Notes: generated from the letters alone by a model not told the origin. A DNA stretch of 64,000 bases from Roseateles amylovorans (GCF_025398155.2 NZ_CP104562.2:5022001-5086000), one strand, 5' to 3'; counted from the stretch's first letter, positions 49,397 through 58,119 are shown. A program made the numbers and translations.

Positions 49397-50470
49397 ATGC
49401 AAGCCCTTTACGACGTTCCGGCACCGGCCAAGCTCAACCTCTTCCTGCACGTGGTGGGCAAGCGGCCGGACGGCTATCACCTGCTGCAGTCGCTGTTCAT
49501 CCTGATCGACTGGGCCGACACGCTGCACTTCGAGCGCCGCATCGACGGCCGACTGCAACGCCATGACCGTGGCGATGCCCTGCCGGAGGACGATCTCTGC
49601 CTGCGGGCCGCGCGGGCGCTTCAGCAGGCCAGCGGTTGCACGATGGGGGCGGACATCCACATCGAGAAGCGACTGCCCTCGGGCGCGGGCATGGGTGGTG
49701 GCTCGTCCGATGCGGCCAGCACACTGCTGGCGCTGAACCGTTTGTGGGGACTGAACTGGTCGCGGTCCCAACTGCAACCGTTGGCGCTGAAGCTCGGGGC
49801 GGATGTGCCGTTTTTCGTCGGCGGACGCAATGCGTGGGTCGAGGGCATCGGCGAGGTGTTGCATCCGATGACGGTGCCGGCGATGCGGCTGGCCGTGGTC
49901 AAACCCGGCGTGAGTATCGGCACCAAGGAAATTTTTTCGAGCCCGCTGTTGCAAAGGTCAAATTCCGTGGCTATAGTAGCGGGCTTTCCTGCAGCGAACG
50001 AAGAACGCGACGCAGACAACTCGGAAAGACATTCGGCAAGGCACTCGGCCTCCACGAATTCAACGGGTTTTCTGAATACCGGGACCGAACGCTTAGGTGA
50101 ATCAAGCGAATCAGGTGAATACCCAGCGCTTGGGAATCTCGCACAGCAGCTGTGCAACGGTTGGGGCAGAAACGATCTGCAACCTCCGGCGGAAGCTGCG
50201 AGCGGCGAAGTCTCTCAAGCCTTGCAATGGTTGCAAACTCGCTACGGCAATAGCCGAATGACGGGTTCAGGCAGTGCAGTATTTGCTAGAATCTCGGATT
50301 CAGCTGATCGCGAATCGGAATATAATTCTGGCTCGCAGCAGGAAGCAGACATCGCTTCTGACTCTGAGAGAAATCTCAAGGCGACACTGGCAGGTTTACC
50401 TGATGGTTGGGTCGGAAGAATATGTCGCAGTCTGGATGTTCACCCGCTTCGCGGTTGGGCAGTCGACTGA
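49397..50470 (+). CDS. ispE: 4-diphosphocytidyl-2-C-methyl-D-erythritol kinase IspE with insertions
   Basis: MEP-pathway kinase of 357 residues; typical family length is about 285-300. The N-terminal half is normal: YDVPAPAKLNLFLHVVGKRPDGYH and the ATP-binding LPSGAGMGGGSSDAA. The GHMP C-terminal motif RMTGSGSAVFA is present. Two insertions account for the extra length: about residues 188-240 (Ser/Asn/Glu-rich, after EIFSSPLLQR) and about 305-327 (before TLAGLPDGW). Both are visibly richer in A and T than the rest of the gene. The insertion sites are surface loops in the family, so activity is probably kept. It is followed by tRNA-Gln and prs. Confidence 0.93.
   Translation: MQALYDVPAPAKLNLFLHVVGKRPDGYHLLQSLFILIDWADTLHFERRIDGRLQRHDRGDALPEDDLCLRAARALQQASGCTMGADIHIEKRLPSGAGMGGGSSDAASTLLALNRLWGLNWSRSQLQPLALKLGADVPFFVGGRNAWVEGIGEVLHPMTVPAMRLAVVKPGVSIGTKEIFSSPLLQRSNSVAIVAGFPAANEERDADNSERHSARHSASTNSTGFLNTGTERLGESSESGEYPALGNLAQQLCNGWGRNDLQPPAEAASGEVSQALQWLQTRYGNSRMTGSGSAVFARISDSADRESEYNSGSQQEADIASDSERNLKATLAGLPDGWVGRICRSLDVHPLRGWAVD
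50286..50326 (+). promoter_or_regulatory. Candidate promoter(s) within the 3' end of ispE
   Basis: Two good -10 hexamers, TAGAAT (50286-50291) and TATAAT (50321-50326), occur in the AT-rich second insertion of ispE, about 185-220 bases before tRNA-Gln. -35 elements are weak. They could drive the tRNA-Gln and prs transcript independently of ispE. Confidence 0.35.
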
Positions 50471-50508
50471 AGGTTGTAGGGTGTTGTGCCACGCACAACG
50501 TCCGGTGT

Positions 50509-50585
50509 AGGGGAGTCGCCAAGTTGGTCAAGGCATCGGATTTTGATTCCGACATGCGAGGGTTCGAGTCCTTCCTCCCCTGCCA
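50509..50585 (+). tRNA. tRNA-Gln (anticodon UUG)
   Basis: 77 bases with encoded CCA. Acceptor AGGGGAG pairs with CTCCCCT and the discriminator base is G73, as for glutamine. Anticodon loop TTTTGAT gives UUG. The T-arm is GGGTTCGAGTCCTTC-like with standard TTCGAGT. A hairpin GTTGTG/CACAAC lies 10 bases upstream (50483-50499). Confidence 0.96.
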
Positions 50586-50656
50586 AATTTCTTAGTTTCA
50601 ATCCGGGACCCGCTGGGTTGGCCACCGGGCCACAAATCTCTCAAGGATGGCCTGCT

Positions 50657-51619
50657 GTGCTGCTCAATACCGTCCTCTTCACGGGTAACGCTAACCCGTC
50701 GCTCTCCAAAGAAATCGCCACGCATCTGGGCCTCGAGCTCGGCAAGGCCGTGGTGGGACGTTTCTCTGACGGCGAAGTCACTGTCGAGATCCAGCAAAAC
50801 GTTCGCGCTCGCGACGTTTTCGTGATCCAGCCGACCTGTGCGCCGACCAACGAGAACCTGATGGAGCTGCTCATCATGGTCGATGCGCTCAAGCGCGCCA
50901 GCGCGCGCCGCATCACCGCCGTGATTCCCTACTTCGGGTATGCACGCCAGGACCGTCGTCCTCGCAGCACCCGCGTGCCCATCTCGGCCAAGGTCGTGGC
51001 CAACCTGCTGGAAACCGTCGGCGTCGAGCGCGTGCTCACGATGGACCTGCACGCCGACCAGATCCAGGGCTTCTTCGACATTCCCGTCGACAACATCTAC
51101 GCCTCCCCCGTCCTGCTGTCCGACCTCAAGTCGCGCAACTACACCGACCTGGTGGTGGTGAGCCCCGACGTCGGCGGCGTGGTCCGTGCCCGCGCACTGG
51201 CCAAGCAACTGGGCTGCGACCTCGCGATCATCGACAAGCGCCGCCCTGCGGCCAACGTCAGCGAAGTCATGCACGTCATCGGCGAGATCGATGGCCGCAA
51301 CTGCGTGATCATGGACGACATGATCGACACCGCCGGCACGCTGGTGAAGGCGGCCGAAGTCCTGAAGGACCGCGGCGCCAAGCGCGTTTTCGCCTACTGC
51401 ACCCATCCGATCCTCTCCGGCCCCGCCATCGAGCGCATTGCCGGATCGCAGCTCGATGAGGTCGTGATCAGCAACACCATTCCGCTGTCGGAAGCCGCCA
51501 AGGCCTGCGGCAAGATCCGTCAGCTGTCGGTGGCCTTCCTGTTCGCCGAGACGATCCGTCGCATCTCGGACGGCGAGTCGGTCACCTCGCTGTTCAGCGA
51601 ACAGAACATGAACTTCTGA
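50657..51619 (+). CDS. prs: Ribose-phosphate pyrophosphokinase
   Basis: PRPP synthase of 320 residues. GTG 50657 (AAGGA nine bases upstream) is chosen because the longer open frame runs into tRNA-Gln. The family start follows as LNTVLFTGNANPSLSKEIA. ATP-site YARQDRRPRSTRVPISAK and the PRPP loop CVIMDDMIDTAGTLVKAAE are intact. Makes PRPP from ribose-5-phosphate for nucleotides, His and Trp. Followed by a terminator. Confidence 0.97.
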   Translation: MLLNTVLFTGNANPSLSKEIATHLGLELGKAVVGRFSDGEVTVEIQQNVRARDVFVIQPTCAPTNENLMELLIMVDALKRASARRITAVIPYFGYARQDRRPRSTRVPISAKVVANLLETVGVERVLTMDLHADQIQGFFDIPVDNIYASPVLLSDLKSRNYTDLVVVSPDVGGVVRARALAKQLGCDLAIIDKRRPAANVSEVMHVIGEIDGRNCVIMDDMIDTAGTLVKAAEVLKDRGAKRVFAYCTHPILSGPAIERIAGSQLDEVVISNTIPLSEAAKACGKIRQLSVAFLFAETIRRISDGESVTSLFSEQNMNF

Positions 51620-51632
51620 TCGCCATTGCATC

Positions 51633-51658
51633 GGCCGCTGTTCGCAAGGACAGCGGCC
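51633..51658 (+). terminator. Rho-independent terminator after prs
   Basis: GGCCGCTGT / ACAGCGGCC stem with an eight-base loop, followed by TTTC. It lies 14 bases past the prs stop. Confidence 0.75.
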
Positions 51659-51695
51659 TTTCAACGAAGGCGCCTGGTCGCGGGGCCTTCACACC

Positions 51696-51716
51696 GAAAC
51701 GCCATGGGGGCGTTTC
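51696..51716 (+). promoter_or_regulatory. Hairpin in the rplY leader
   Basis: Perfect 8-base arms GAAACGCC / GGCGTTTC with a five-base loop, ending 18 bases before the rplY start codon. It could sit in the untranslated leader and affect access to the GGAG ribosome binding site. Whether L25 binds it is unknown. Confidence 0.4.
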
Positions 51717-51734
51717 GTCACATTGGAGTCAACT

Positions 51735-52352
51735 ATGAAATTCGTCGCTTTTGAGCGCAAGCTGCAGGGGACCGGAGCGAGCCGCCGCCTGCGTAACGCT
51801 GGCAAGGTGCCCGGTATCGTTTACGGTGCCGGCGAGCCCGCCAGCATCGAGCTGGATCACAACGCGCTGTTCCACGCCATGAAGAAGGAAGCTTTCCACA
51901 GCTCGATTCTGGACATGGAACTGAACGGCACCAACACGCAAGTGCTGCTGCGTGACTACCAGATGCACCCGTACAAGCAGCAAGTGCTGCACGTGGACTT
52001 CCAGCGCGTGGACGCCACCACCAAGATCACCAAGAAGGTGCCGCTGCACTTCGTCGGTGAAGCCGAGTCGCCGGCCGTCAAGACCGACAAGGGCACCGTC
52101 AACCACGTGATCACCCAAGTGGAAATCACCTGCCTGGCCCAACAGCTGCCCGAGTTCATCGAAGTGGACCTGAGCAACCTGACCATGGGTCACTCGGTGC
52201 ATGTGAACGACCTGAAGGTGGCCGATCACATCAAGATCGTCACCCATGGCAAGCCGAACCCGGTGGTCGCCACCCCGGTGCCGGCCGCTGTGGAAGAGAT
52301 CATCGTCGCCGCCGCTCCGGCGCCCGACGCTGGCAAGAAGAAGAAGAAGTAA
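51735..52352 (+). CDS. rplY: Large-subunit ribosomal protein bL25, CTC-type
   Basis: 5S-rRNA-binding protein of 205 residues from ATG 51735 (GGAG upstream). The N-terminal L25 domain (MKFVAFERKLQGTGASRRLRN, KVPGIVYGAG) is followed by a TL5/CTC beta domain (VPLHFVGEAESPAVKTDKG, LPEFIEVDLSNLTMGHSVHVNDL). The tail is Ala/Pro-rich and ends in five lysines. The long two-domain form is usual in Burkholderiales. Followed by a strong terminator. Confidence 0.97.
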   Translation: MKFVAFERKLQGTGASRRLRNAGKVPGIVYGAGEPASIELDHNALFHAMKKEAFHSSILDMELNGTNTQVLLRDYQMHPYKQQVLHVDFQRVDATTKITKKVPLHFVGEAESPAVKTDKGTVNHVITQVEITCLAQQLPEFIEVDLSNLTMGHSVHVNDLKVADHIKIVTHGKPNPVVATPVPAAVEEIIVAAAPAPDAGKKKKK

Positions 52353-52401
52353 TTCTTCGACGGTTCGGACACCCCCTTTCGCAGGGAGTGTCCCCCGAAG
52401 G

Positions 52402-52424
52402 AAGGCCCCGCTCAGCGGGGCCTT
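52402..52424 (+). terminator. Rho-independent terminator after rplY
   Basis: AAGGCCCCGC / GCGGGGCCTT stem with a three-base loop, overlapping a run of six T. Ends 34 bases before pth. Confidence 0.92.
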
Positions 52425-52457
52425 TTTTCTTGCGCGCTCACTCGATAATCCCGCTCC

Positions 52458-53228
52458 ATGATTCGACTTTTTGTTGGCCTGGGCAACCCCGGCACCGAAT
52501 ACGAAGACACCCGCCACAACGCCGGTTTCTGGTGGATCGACACGCTCGCACGCAGCCTGGGCGCCTCGCTGCAGGCGAACCGCAACTACCACGGCCTGGT
52601 GGCCCGGGTGAACCACGCGCCCGGTGCGGACGGTCCCATCTGGCTGCTGCAGCCCATGACCTACATGAATCTGTCGGGCAAGTCGGTGGCGGCGCTGGCA
52701 CGCTTCTTCAAGATTGCGCCCGAAGAGATCCTGGCCATCCACGACGAGCTCGACCTCTCGCCCGGTGAGATGAAGTTCAAGCAAGGCGGCGGCAACGGCG
52801 GCCACAACGGCTTGAAGGACATGCAGGCCCAACTCGGCTCGGCCAATTTCTGGCGGCTGCGACTGGGCATCGGCCACCCGGGCCACAAGGCGGAAGTGGC
52901 CAACTATGTGCTGCGCAAGCCGCCGCTGGCCGATCGTCAAGCGGTGGAGGATTGCATCGCCAAGTCCATGGAGGCGGTCCAGTTGATGCTCAAGGGCGAC
53001 ATGGACAAGGCGCTGACCAAGATCCACGCCAAGCCGCCGAGGCCCAAGCCCCCTCGCCCCGCTGCGCCTGTGGAGGGCAAGCCCACTTCGGCCGGTGTGT
53101 CGACTGGTACGTCGGTGAGTGCGCCGCTCGGTGCGCCCGCCGGTGAATCAAGCGGCACACCGCCAGCGCCCTCGGCTGCGGTCGCCGGCCCTCCCTCGGC
53201 GACCGGCAACGGCCGCTCTGACACCTGA
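52458..53228 (+). CDS. pth: Peptidyl-tRNA hydrolase with C-terminal Pro/Ser/Ala extension
   Basis: Enzyme of 256 residues that frees tRNA from peptidyl-tRNA. The catalytic His lies in YEDTRHNAGFWWID; FVGLGNPG at the start, PMTYMNLSGKSV and the NGGHNGLKDM block are intact. The usual protein is about 190-200 residues. The last 60 or so residues, after KIHAKPPRPKPP, are Pro/Ser/Ala/Gly-rich and probably unstructured. Ends eight bases before the next gene. Confidence 0.95.
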   Translation: MIRLFVGLGNPGTEYEDTRHNAGFWWIDTLARSLGASLQANRNYHGLVARVNHAPGADGPIWLLQPMTYMNLSGKSVAALARFFKIAPEEILAIHDELDLSPGEMKFKQGGGNGGHNGLKDMQAQLGSANFWRLRLGIGHPGHKAEVANYVLRKPPLADRQAVEDCIAKSMEAVQLMLKGDMDKALTKIHAKPPRPKPPRPAAPVEGKPTSAGVSTGTSVSAPLGAPAGESSGTPPAPSAAVAGPPSATGNGRSDT

Positions 53229-53235
53229 GGCCCCC

Positions 53236-53892
53236 ATGCACCGCCAGCGACCCGCCCTGCTCTTTCGGACGATCTCGCTCGGTGTTCTGGTGGGGCTGCT
53301 GGTGATGACGGATGCGGCGGTCTCGGCCACCGCGGACGAGCTGATGGAGACGCCGCCCTCCGCCGCGCCAGCGGCACGAACAAAGCCGCCCGCCCGCGCC
53401 ACCTCCGGCCTCACCACCTACTTTCGATGCGGCCCGCAGGGTCAGGACTTGCGTGACACGCCGTGCCCGGCCGAGGCCGCCGGCCGCGCCGTCCCACTGC
53501 CGGAGGACCGGGTCACGCCCGACCAACGCCAAGCGGCCCAGCGCCGTGCGACCAGCGAAGCACGCGACGCCGAACAATTGCGGCGCCAGCGCGCGGAATT
53601 CGAAGCGCGACGATCGGCATCGCCCAGCGCCATCCGCGATGGGATCGCCGCACCGTCTGCCATGGCATCTGCCGCCGGCAAGGCGCTGCCCAAGCCAAAA
53701 GATCCCAAAAAGCGCCCACCGAAGGATCCCAAGCCCCCCAAGCCGAAGGATCCCCAACCGAAAGATCCCACGCCCACAGATCCCACGCCCAAGCCCAAGG
53801 ACCCGAACAGCCCAGCATCGCCCCTGAAGCCGCCCAAGCTTCCCAAGCCGTCACCGCCCCCGCGGCCGGTGCTCTCCGGTCCCGACGCTTGA
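53236..53892 (+). CDS. Exported DUF4124-like protein with C-terminal KDP repeats
   Basis: Protein of 218 residues from ATG 53236. The N-terminus (LLFRTISLGVLVGLLVMTDAAVSA) is a signal peptide or membrane anchor. TTYFRCGPQGQDLRDTPCP matches the DUF4124 pattern of two cysteines in a small beta motif. A charged helical stretch follows (QRRATSEARDAEQLRRQRAEFEARR). The last 75 residues are proline/lysine low-complexity, with KDP or TDP repeated about nine times. Function unknown; the repeat tail may bind polyanions or span the periplasm. Just downstream of pth. Confidence 0.8.
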   Translation: MHRQRPALLFRTISLGVLVGLLVMTDAAVSATADELMETPPSAAPAARTKPPARATSGLTTYFRCGPQGQDLRDTPCPAEAAGRAVPLPEDRVTPDQRQAAQRRATSEARDAEQLRRQRAEFEARRSASPSAIRDGIAAPSAMASAAGKALPKPKDPKKRPPKDPKPPKPKDPQPKDPTPTDPTPKPKDPNSPASPLKPPKLPKPSPPPRPVLSGPDA

Positions 53893-53937
53893 CGCGAGCG
53901 GCATCTGCGGACCCCACCCCCGCTAGAATGCGCCTCG

Positions 53938-54259
53938 TTGGTGCTCGTGCAGGCATTGCGCCTGTGCAGTTAAACGGGAATCAGGAAGCCGACGTCTCGT
54001 CGATTCGTCAGCCAACCTGAGCTGTCCCCGCAACGGTAAGTGGTCGCTGGCCACGATCCGACGCCTCCATCCCTGTCTGTGTGCCGCATGGACATCACCT
54101 GCCCGCTTCCGCTGGATGGACGCGCAGCCGTGATGCCCCGGCCTGACACACACGGTATGGCGACCTCGGCATCGAGCCGGCAATGCCTGTCCCCACGTCC
54201 ACTGGCGCTCGCGCGCTGGGAAGGACACAGGCATCGCGCCACCAGCCCGGATACCGGCC
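53938..54259 (+). ncRNA. Cobalamin (AdoCbl/B12) riboswitch
   Basis: Conserved B12-riboswitch blocks occur in order: TTGGTGCTCGTGCAGGC, the AAACGGGAATCAGGAAGCC block, CTGAGCTGTCCCCGCAACGG, CCACTGG with CTGGGAAGG, and the terminal CAGCCCGGATACCGGCC (B12-box-like region). It precedes btuB by about 90 bases. At about 320 bases it is longer than the usual 200 or so; the extra length lies between the CCCGCAACGGTAAG and CCACTGG blocks. Cobalamin binding normally shuts off translation or transcription of the operon. A TAGAAT -10-like hexamer stands at 53924-53929. Confidence 0.92.
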
Positions 54260-54346
54260 AACAGGAGACACGCCATCACCCGATGCCGTGTCGTGTCACA
54301 GGTGCCTGCGGGGAAGCTGGCGCCTGGATCGTCGTTGGCTTTCCTC

Positions 54347-56296
54347 ATGATCTCCCCTGTCTCGCGCATCCGGCCTCGCGCCCGATCGCTGCTCGTCCAC
54401 ACGCCGTCGGCGCTGGCCTCGGCCGTCCTGACCACCTCGCTCTTCCTTGGCACCGGGTCGATCGCCCTGGCCGCCATCTCGTCGGAGGCCACCGGCACAC
54501 GCCCGCTGGGCCAGCTGGATGAGGTCACCGTCACCGGCACCCGCAGCCCGATGCGTCTGGCCGACGTGCTGGGCGACCTCACGGTCCTCAACCGCGCGGA
54601 CATCGAACGCCAGGGCTACGGCAATGTCGCCGACCTGCTGCGCAACCGTGCGGGCGTGGAGATGACCCGCAACGGTGGTCCCGGCACCAACACCTCGCTG
54701 TTCGTGCGGGGCGCGGAATCCCGCCACACCATCGTGCTGATCGACGGCGTGCGCGTGGAGTCGCAATCCACCGGCGGCGCCGACTGGCAGAACCTGCCGC
54801 TCTCGCAGATCGAGCGCGTGGAAGTGCTCAAGGGCCCGGCCAGCGCGCTCTACGGCTCCGACGCCATCGGCGGCGTGGTGCAGATCTTCACCCGCAAGGG
54901 CAGCGGCCGCACCCAGTTGGACATGGGCGTGGGCGCCGGCAACCTGGGTCAGGTGAAGGCCGACATCGGGGTCTCCGGTGGCGACCGCCGCTTCGATTAC
55001 GCGGCCTCGCTCAGCGGCGATCGAGGCACCGGCTTCAACGGCTTCACCAATGCCAAGAGCACCAGCTACCAACCGGACAAGGACGGCTGGCGCAACTACA
55101 GCGCCAGCCTGCGCCTGGGCGGTCAGATCGCGGCCGGGCATCGGCTGGAAGTGGTCGGCCTGAAGAGCCGCACCGACAGCGGCTACGACGCCGGCAAGAA
55201 CGCCGACGACCGCACCCTGACCACCAGCGAAGCCGCACGCGCGGGCTGGAGCGGCCAGTGGTCCCCGGCGCTGTCGACCCAGCTCGATGTGGCCGAATCG
55301 CGCCAGACGCTGGAGACCAAGCCCTCGTCGCCCTATCTGAGCAAGACCCGCATCCGAACCGCGACGCTGCAGGGCTTCTACAAGCTCGACGAGCGCCACC
55401 AGATCAATGCGCTGGTCGAGCGCCGCGAAGACCGTCTGGACAACACCGCCCTGGTGCCGGCGGGCAGCGATGAGCGGCACGATGACGCCATCGGACTGAG
55501 CTACCTGCTGAGCGCGGGCGCCTTCAGCCTGCAGGCCCATGGCCGGCATGACGACGACAGCGACTTCGGCCGCATCAACACCGGCACGCTGGCCGCAGGC
55601 TACCGGCTGGGTGCCGGATGGCGCGTCACCGCCGCTGCCGGCAACGCCTTCCGTGCGCCGACGCTCTATCAGATGGGCAGCGTCTACGGCCCGAACCTGA
55701 GCCTGCCCGGTGTGGCGCCGTTGCGCGCTGAGCGCGGCCACAACCGGGAGATCGGACTGGCCTGGGAACAGGGCGACTTGAATGCCGCCATCACCACCTA
55801 TCACAACCGCGTCAGCGACCTGATCGCCTTCGGCGCGGCGGGCACCTGTCGGTCGACCGTCGGCTGCTACGGCAACGTCGCGCGCGCCACGCTGCAAGGC
55901 ACCAGCTTGAAAGCAGGCGCCCAACTGGGACCGGTGGGCCTGAGCGGGCAGTTGGACTTCAGCGATCCCACCGACGACAGCACCGGCAAAACCCTGCAGC
56001 GGCGCGCGAAACGGTTCGGTAGCGTGCGCGCTGATTTCCAGCCAACCCCGCTGCCGGACTGGGCCTTTGGCGCCACCTGGCAGGGTTCCGGCTCGCGGTG
56101 GGACAACGCGGCCAACACCACCCGCCTGGGCGGCTACGGATTGTGGAATCTCGACGCCCGCTACAGCATCGCCAAGGACTGGCGGCTGCAGCTGAATGTC
56201 GACAACCTGTTCGACCGCCGCTACATGACCGCCAACAACTATGCGCAGGCACCGCGGACCTGGTTCGTGATGTTGCGCTATTCACCGTCGCTCTGA
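54347..56296 (+). CDS. btuB: TonB-dependent cobalamin receptor BtuB
   Basis: Outer-membrane receptor of 649 residues. ATG 54347 gives a signal peptide (SALASAVLTTSLFLGTGSIALA); a GTG at 54293 would add 18 residues. A TonB box-like LDEVTVTGT is followed by a plug domain (VLNRADIERQGYGNVADLLRNRAGVEM, SLFVRGAESRHTIVLIDGVRVE, ERVEVLKGPASALYGSDAIGGVVQIFT). The 22-strand barrel ends in RTWFVMLRYSPSL. It imports corrinoids using TonB-ExbBD energy. First gene after the riboswitch. Confidence 0.94.
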   Translation: MISPVSRIRPRARSLLVHTPSALASAVLTTSLFLGTGSIALAAISSEATGTRPLGQLDEVTVTGTRSPMRLADVLGDLTVLNRADIERQGYGNVADLLRNRAGVEMTRNGGPGTNTSLFVRGAESRHTIVLIDGVRVESQSTGGADWQNLPLSQIERVEVLKGPASALYGSDAIGGVVQIFTRKGSGRTQLDMGVGAGNLGQVKADIGVSGGDRRFDYAASLSGDRGTGFNGFTNAKSTSYQPDKDGWRNYSASLRLGGQIAAGHRLEVVGLKSRTDSGYDAGKNADDRTLTTSEAARAGWSGQWSPALSTQLDVAESRQTLETKPSSPYLSKTRIRTATLQGFYKLDERHQINALVERREDRLDNTALVPAGSDERHDDAIGLSYLLSAGAFSLQAHGRHDDDSDFGRINTGTLAAGYRLGAGWRVTAAAGNAFRAPTLYQMGSVYGPNLSLPGVAPLRAERGHNREIGLAWEQGDLNAAITTYHNRVSDLIAFGAAGTCRSTVGCYGNVARATLQGTSLKAGAQLGPVGLSGQLDFSDPTDDSTGKTLQRRAKRFGSVRADFQPTPLPDWAFGATWQGSGSRWDNAANTTRLGGYGLWNLDARYSIAKDWRLQLNVDNLFDRRYMTANNYAQAPRTWFVMLRYSPSL

Positions 56297-56410
56297 CCGC
56301 CCATGGCGACGGACGGTGGTCAGCGCGCAGGCCTGTCAGTGCCGACCGCGCCGACCATCCCCACGGGCATGACATCAAACGGCGCCGAAGCGCCGTGCAG
56401 GAGAGGCCGA

Positions 56411-57055
56411 ATGGCTGCGCATCACCTCATCGTCGGCGGTCAACGCAGTGGCAAGTCGCGCCAGGCCGAGCGACTGGCGCAGCGCTGGATGGCCGGCGGA
56501 TCGCGTCGCGTGGCGGTCATTGCCACCGCCCAGGCGCATGACGACGAAATGCGCGAGCGCATCGCCCGTCACCGCGCAGACCGTCCGGCGGGATTCGACA
56601 CCGTCGAAGCGCCGCTGCAGTTGTCCGAGGCCCTGCAGCGCAGCGCCTCGCCCGACCGCCTGCTGGTGGTGGATTGCCTCACCTTGTGGCTGACCAACTG
56701 GCTGATGCCGATGCATGGCGAGCCCCGCTGGGACGACTGGCGCGGCGAATGCGCCGACCTGCAGCGGCTGCTGCCTACGCTGGCGTCGCCGGTGGTGTTC
56801 GTCTCCAACGAGGTCGGCTGGGGCGTGATGCCGATGGGGCGCGAAGTGCGCGCCTATGTGGACGAACTGGGCCGGCTCAACCAATTGGTGGCCCGCCAGT
56901 GCGCCCAGTTGACGCTGATGGTCGCGGGACAGCCCTGGACCCGGCCGGTGCAGGACCTGGACGCGCTGGCCGAAGCGACGGGTGACGGGCAAACACCGAC
57001 CCATCCCACGACGCTGCGCCCTCGCCATGGCGACGCACTGGAAAACGACGCATGA
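56411..57055 (+). CDS. cobU: Adenosylcobinamide kinase / adenosylcobinamide-phosphate guanylyltransferase
   Basis: Bifunctional enzyme of 214 residues (CobU/CobP) of the nucleotide-loop pathway: it phosphorylates adenosylcobinamide and then makes the GDP derivative. ATG 56411 has GAGAGG upstream. P-loop GGQRSGKS at 9-16; catalytic His region IARHRADRPAGFDTVEAP; VVDCLTLWLTNWL; VSNEVGWGVMP. The final 20 residues are extra. Stop overlaps the btuF ATG. Confidence 0.93.
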   Translation: MAAHHLIVGGQRSGKSRQAERLAQRWMAGGSRRVAVIATAQAHDDEMRERIARHRADRPAGFDTVEAPLQLSEALQRSASPDRLLVVDCLTLWLTNWLMPMHGEPRWDDWRGECADLQRLLPTLASPVVFVSNEVGWGVMPMGREVRAYVDELGRLNQLVARQCAQLTLMVAGQPWTRPVQDLDALAEATGDGQTPTHPTTLRPRHGDALENDA

Positions 57056-58119
57056 ATCCGATGGGCACGATGGACATGATGGACACGACCGAGACGACCG
57101 AGACGATCGACACGATGAGCACCAAGGCCACCAAGGACACGAAGGACAGGTCGATGCCGCCCACCGGCCTGCGGGCCCTCGCCCGATCGATCGCCGCCCC
57201 GGTGGCGGCCGCCTGGGTCGCGCTCCTGGCGCTGTCGACCTTCAACGCCGCCCACGCGGCCCCGATCTCGGTCAAGGACGATCGCGGCCACACCATCACC
57301 CTGGCCGACACGCCCCGGCGCATCGTCAGCCTGCTGCCCTCGCTGACCGAGACCGTCTGCGACCTCGGCGACTGCGACAAGCTGGTCGGCGTGGACCGGT
57401 TCTCCAACTTCCCGGCGCGGGTGCAGACCCTTCCCAAGCTGGGCGGACTGGATGACACCGCCATCGAGATGCTGATCGCGCTGAAGCCCGATGTGGTGCT
57501 GCTCGGGATCTCGGCCCGGGTCATCGACCGGCTGGAATCGCTGGGCATCCAGGTCATCGCCCTGGAGCCCAAGAGCCTGAACGATGTGCAGCGGGTGCTG
57601 GGCAAGGTCGGTCAGGTGCTCAACCGCCAGGACGAGGCACGCCGCCTCTGGAACCGCATCGACGGCCACATCACCCAAAGCGCCGCCTCCCTGCCTGCGG
57701 CCGCCCGCGGGCTGAGCGTCTATTACGAGGTCGATGCCGGGCCGTACGGCGCGGGCAGCACCTCCTTCATCGGCGAGATCCTGACGCGGCTGGGCGCGAA
57801 AAACATCCTGCCGCCGGCGCTGGGGCCCTTCCCCAAGCTCAATCCGGAAACCATCGTGCGCGCCGACCCGCAGGTCATCATGGTGGGCCAGCGCAATGCC
57901 GCCGGCCTGCCACAACGGCCCGGCTGGCAGGCGATCCGCGCGGTGCGGGAGCAGAAGATCTGCGTCTGGGCGCCCGCCGAATCGGATGTGCTGGTGCGCC
58001 CCGGCCCGCGCATGTCGGAAGCCGCCGCCCTGATGGCGCGTTGCCTGCGCGATGCGGCCGCCGGTCCGGTCACCTGGCCGACCGCGCCGTTCAACGCGCC
58101 GGCTGGAGGCATGCGCTGA
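57052..58119 (+). CDS. btuF: Cobalamin ABC transporter periplasmic binding protein BtuF
   Basis: Helical-backbone binding protein of 355 residues from ATG 57052 (ATGA overlap with cobU). The first 34 codons are a low-complexity Met/Asp/Thr/Lys run with a 9-base period; ATG 57154 (MPPTGLRALARS) would start a normal 35-residue signal peptide ending AAHA. The mature domain has RIVSLLPSLTETVCDLGDCDKLVGVDRFSNFP, LKPDVVLLG and ADPQVIMVG, as in BtuF-type proteins. Stop overlaps btuC (TGATG). Confidence 0.9.
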   Translation: MNPMGTMDMMDTTETTETIDTMSTKATKDTKDRSMPPTGLRALARSIAAPVAAAWVALLALSTFNAAHAAPISVKDDRGHTITLADTPRRIVSLLPSLTETVCDLGDCDKLVGVDRFSNFPARVQTLPKLGGLDDTAIEMLIALKPDVVLLGISARVIDRLESLGIQVIALEPKSLNDVQRVLGKVGQVLNRQDEARRLWNRIDGHITQSAASLPAAARGLSVYYEVDAGPYGAGSTSFIGEILTRLGAKNILPPALGPFPKLNPETIVRADPQVIMVGQRNAAGLPQRPGWQAIRAVREQKICVWAPAESDVLVRPGPRMSEAAALMARCLRDAAAGPVTWPTAPFNAPAGGMR

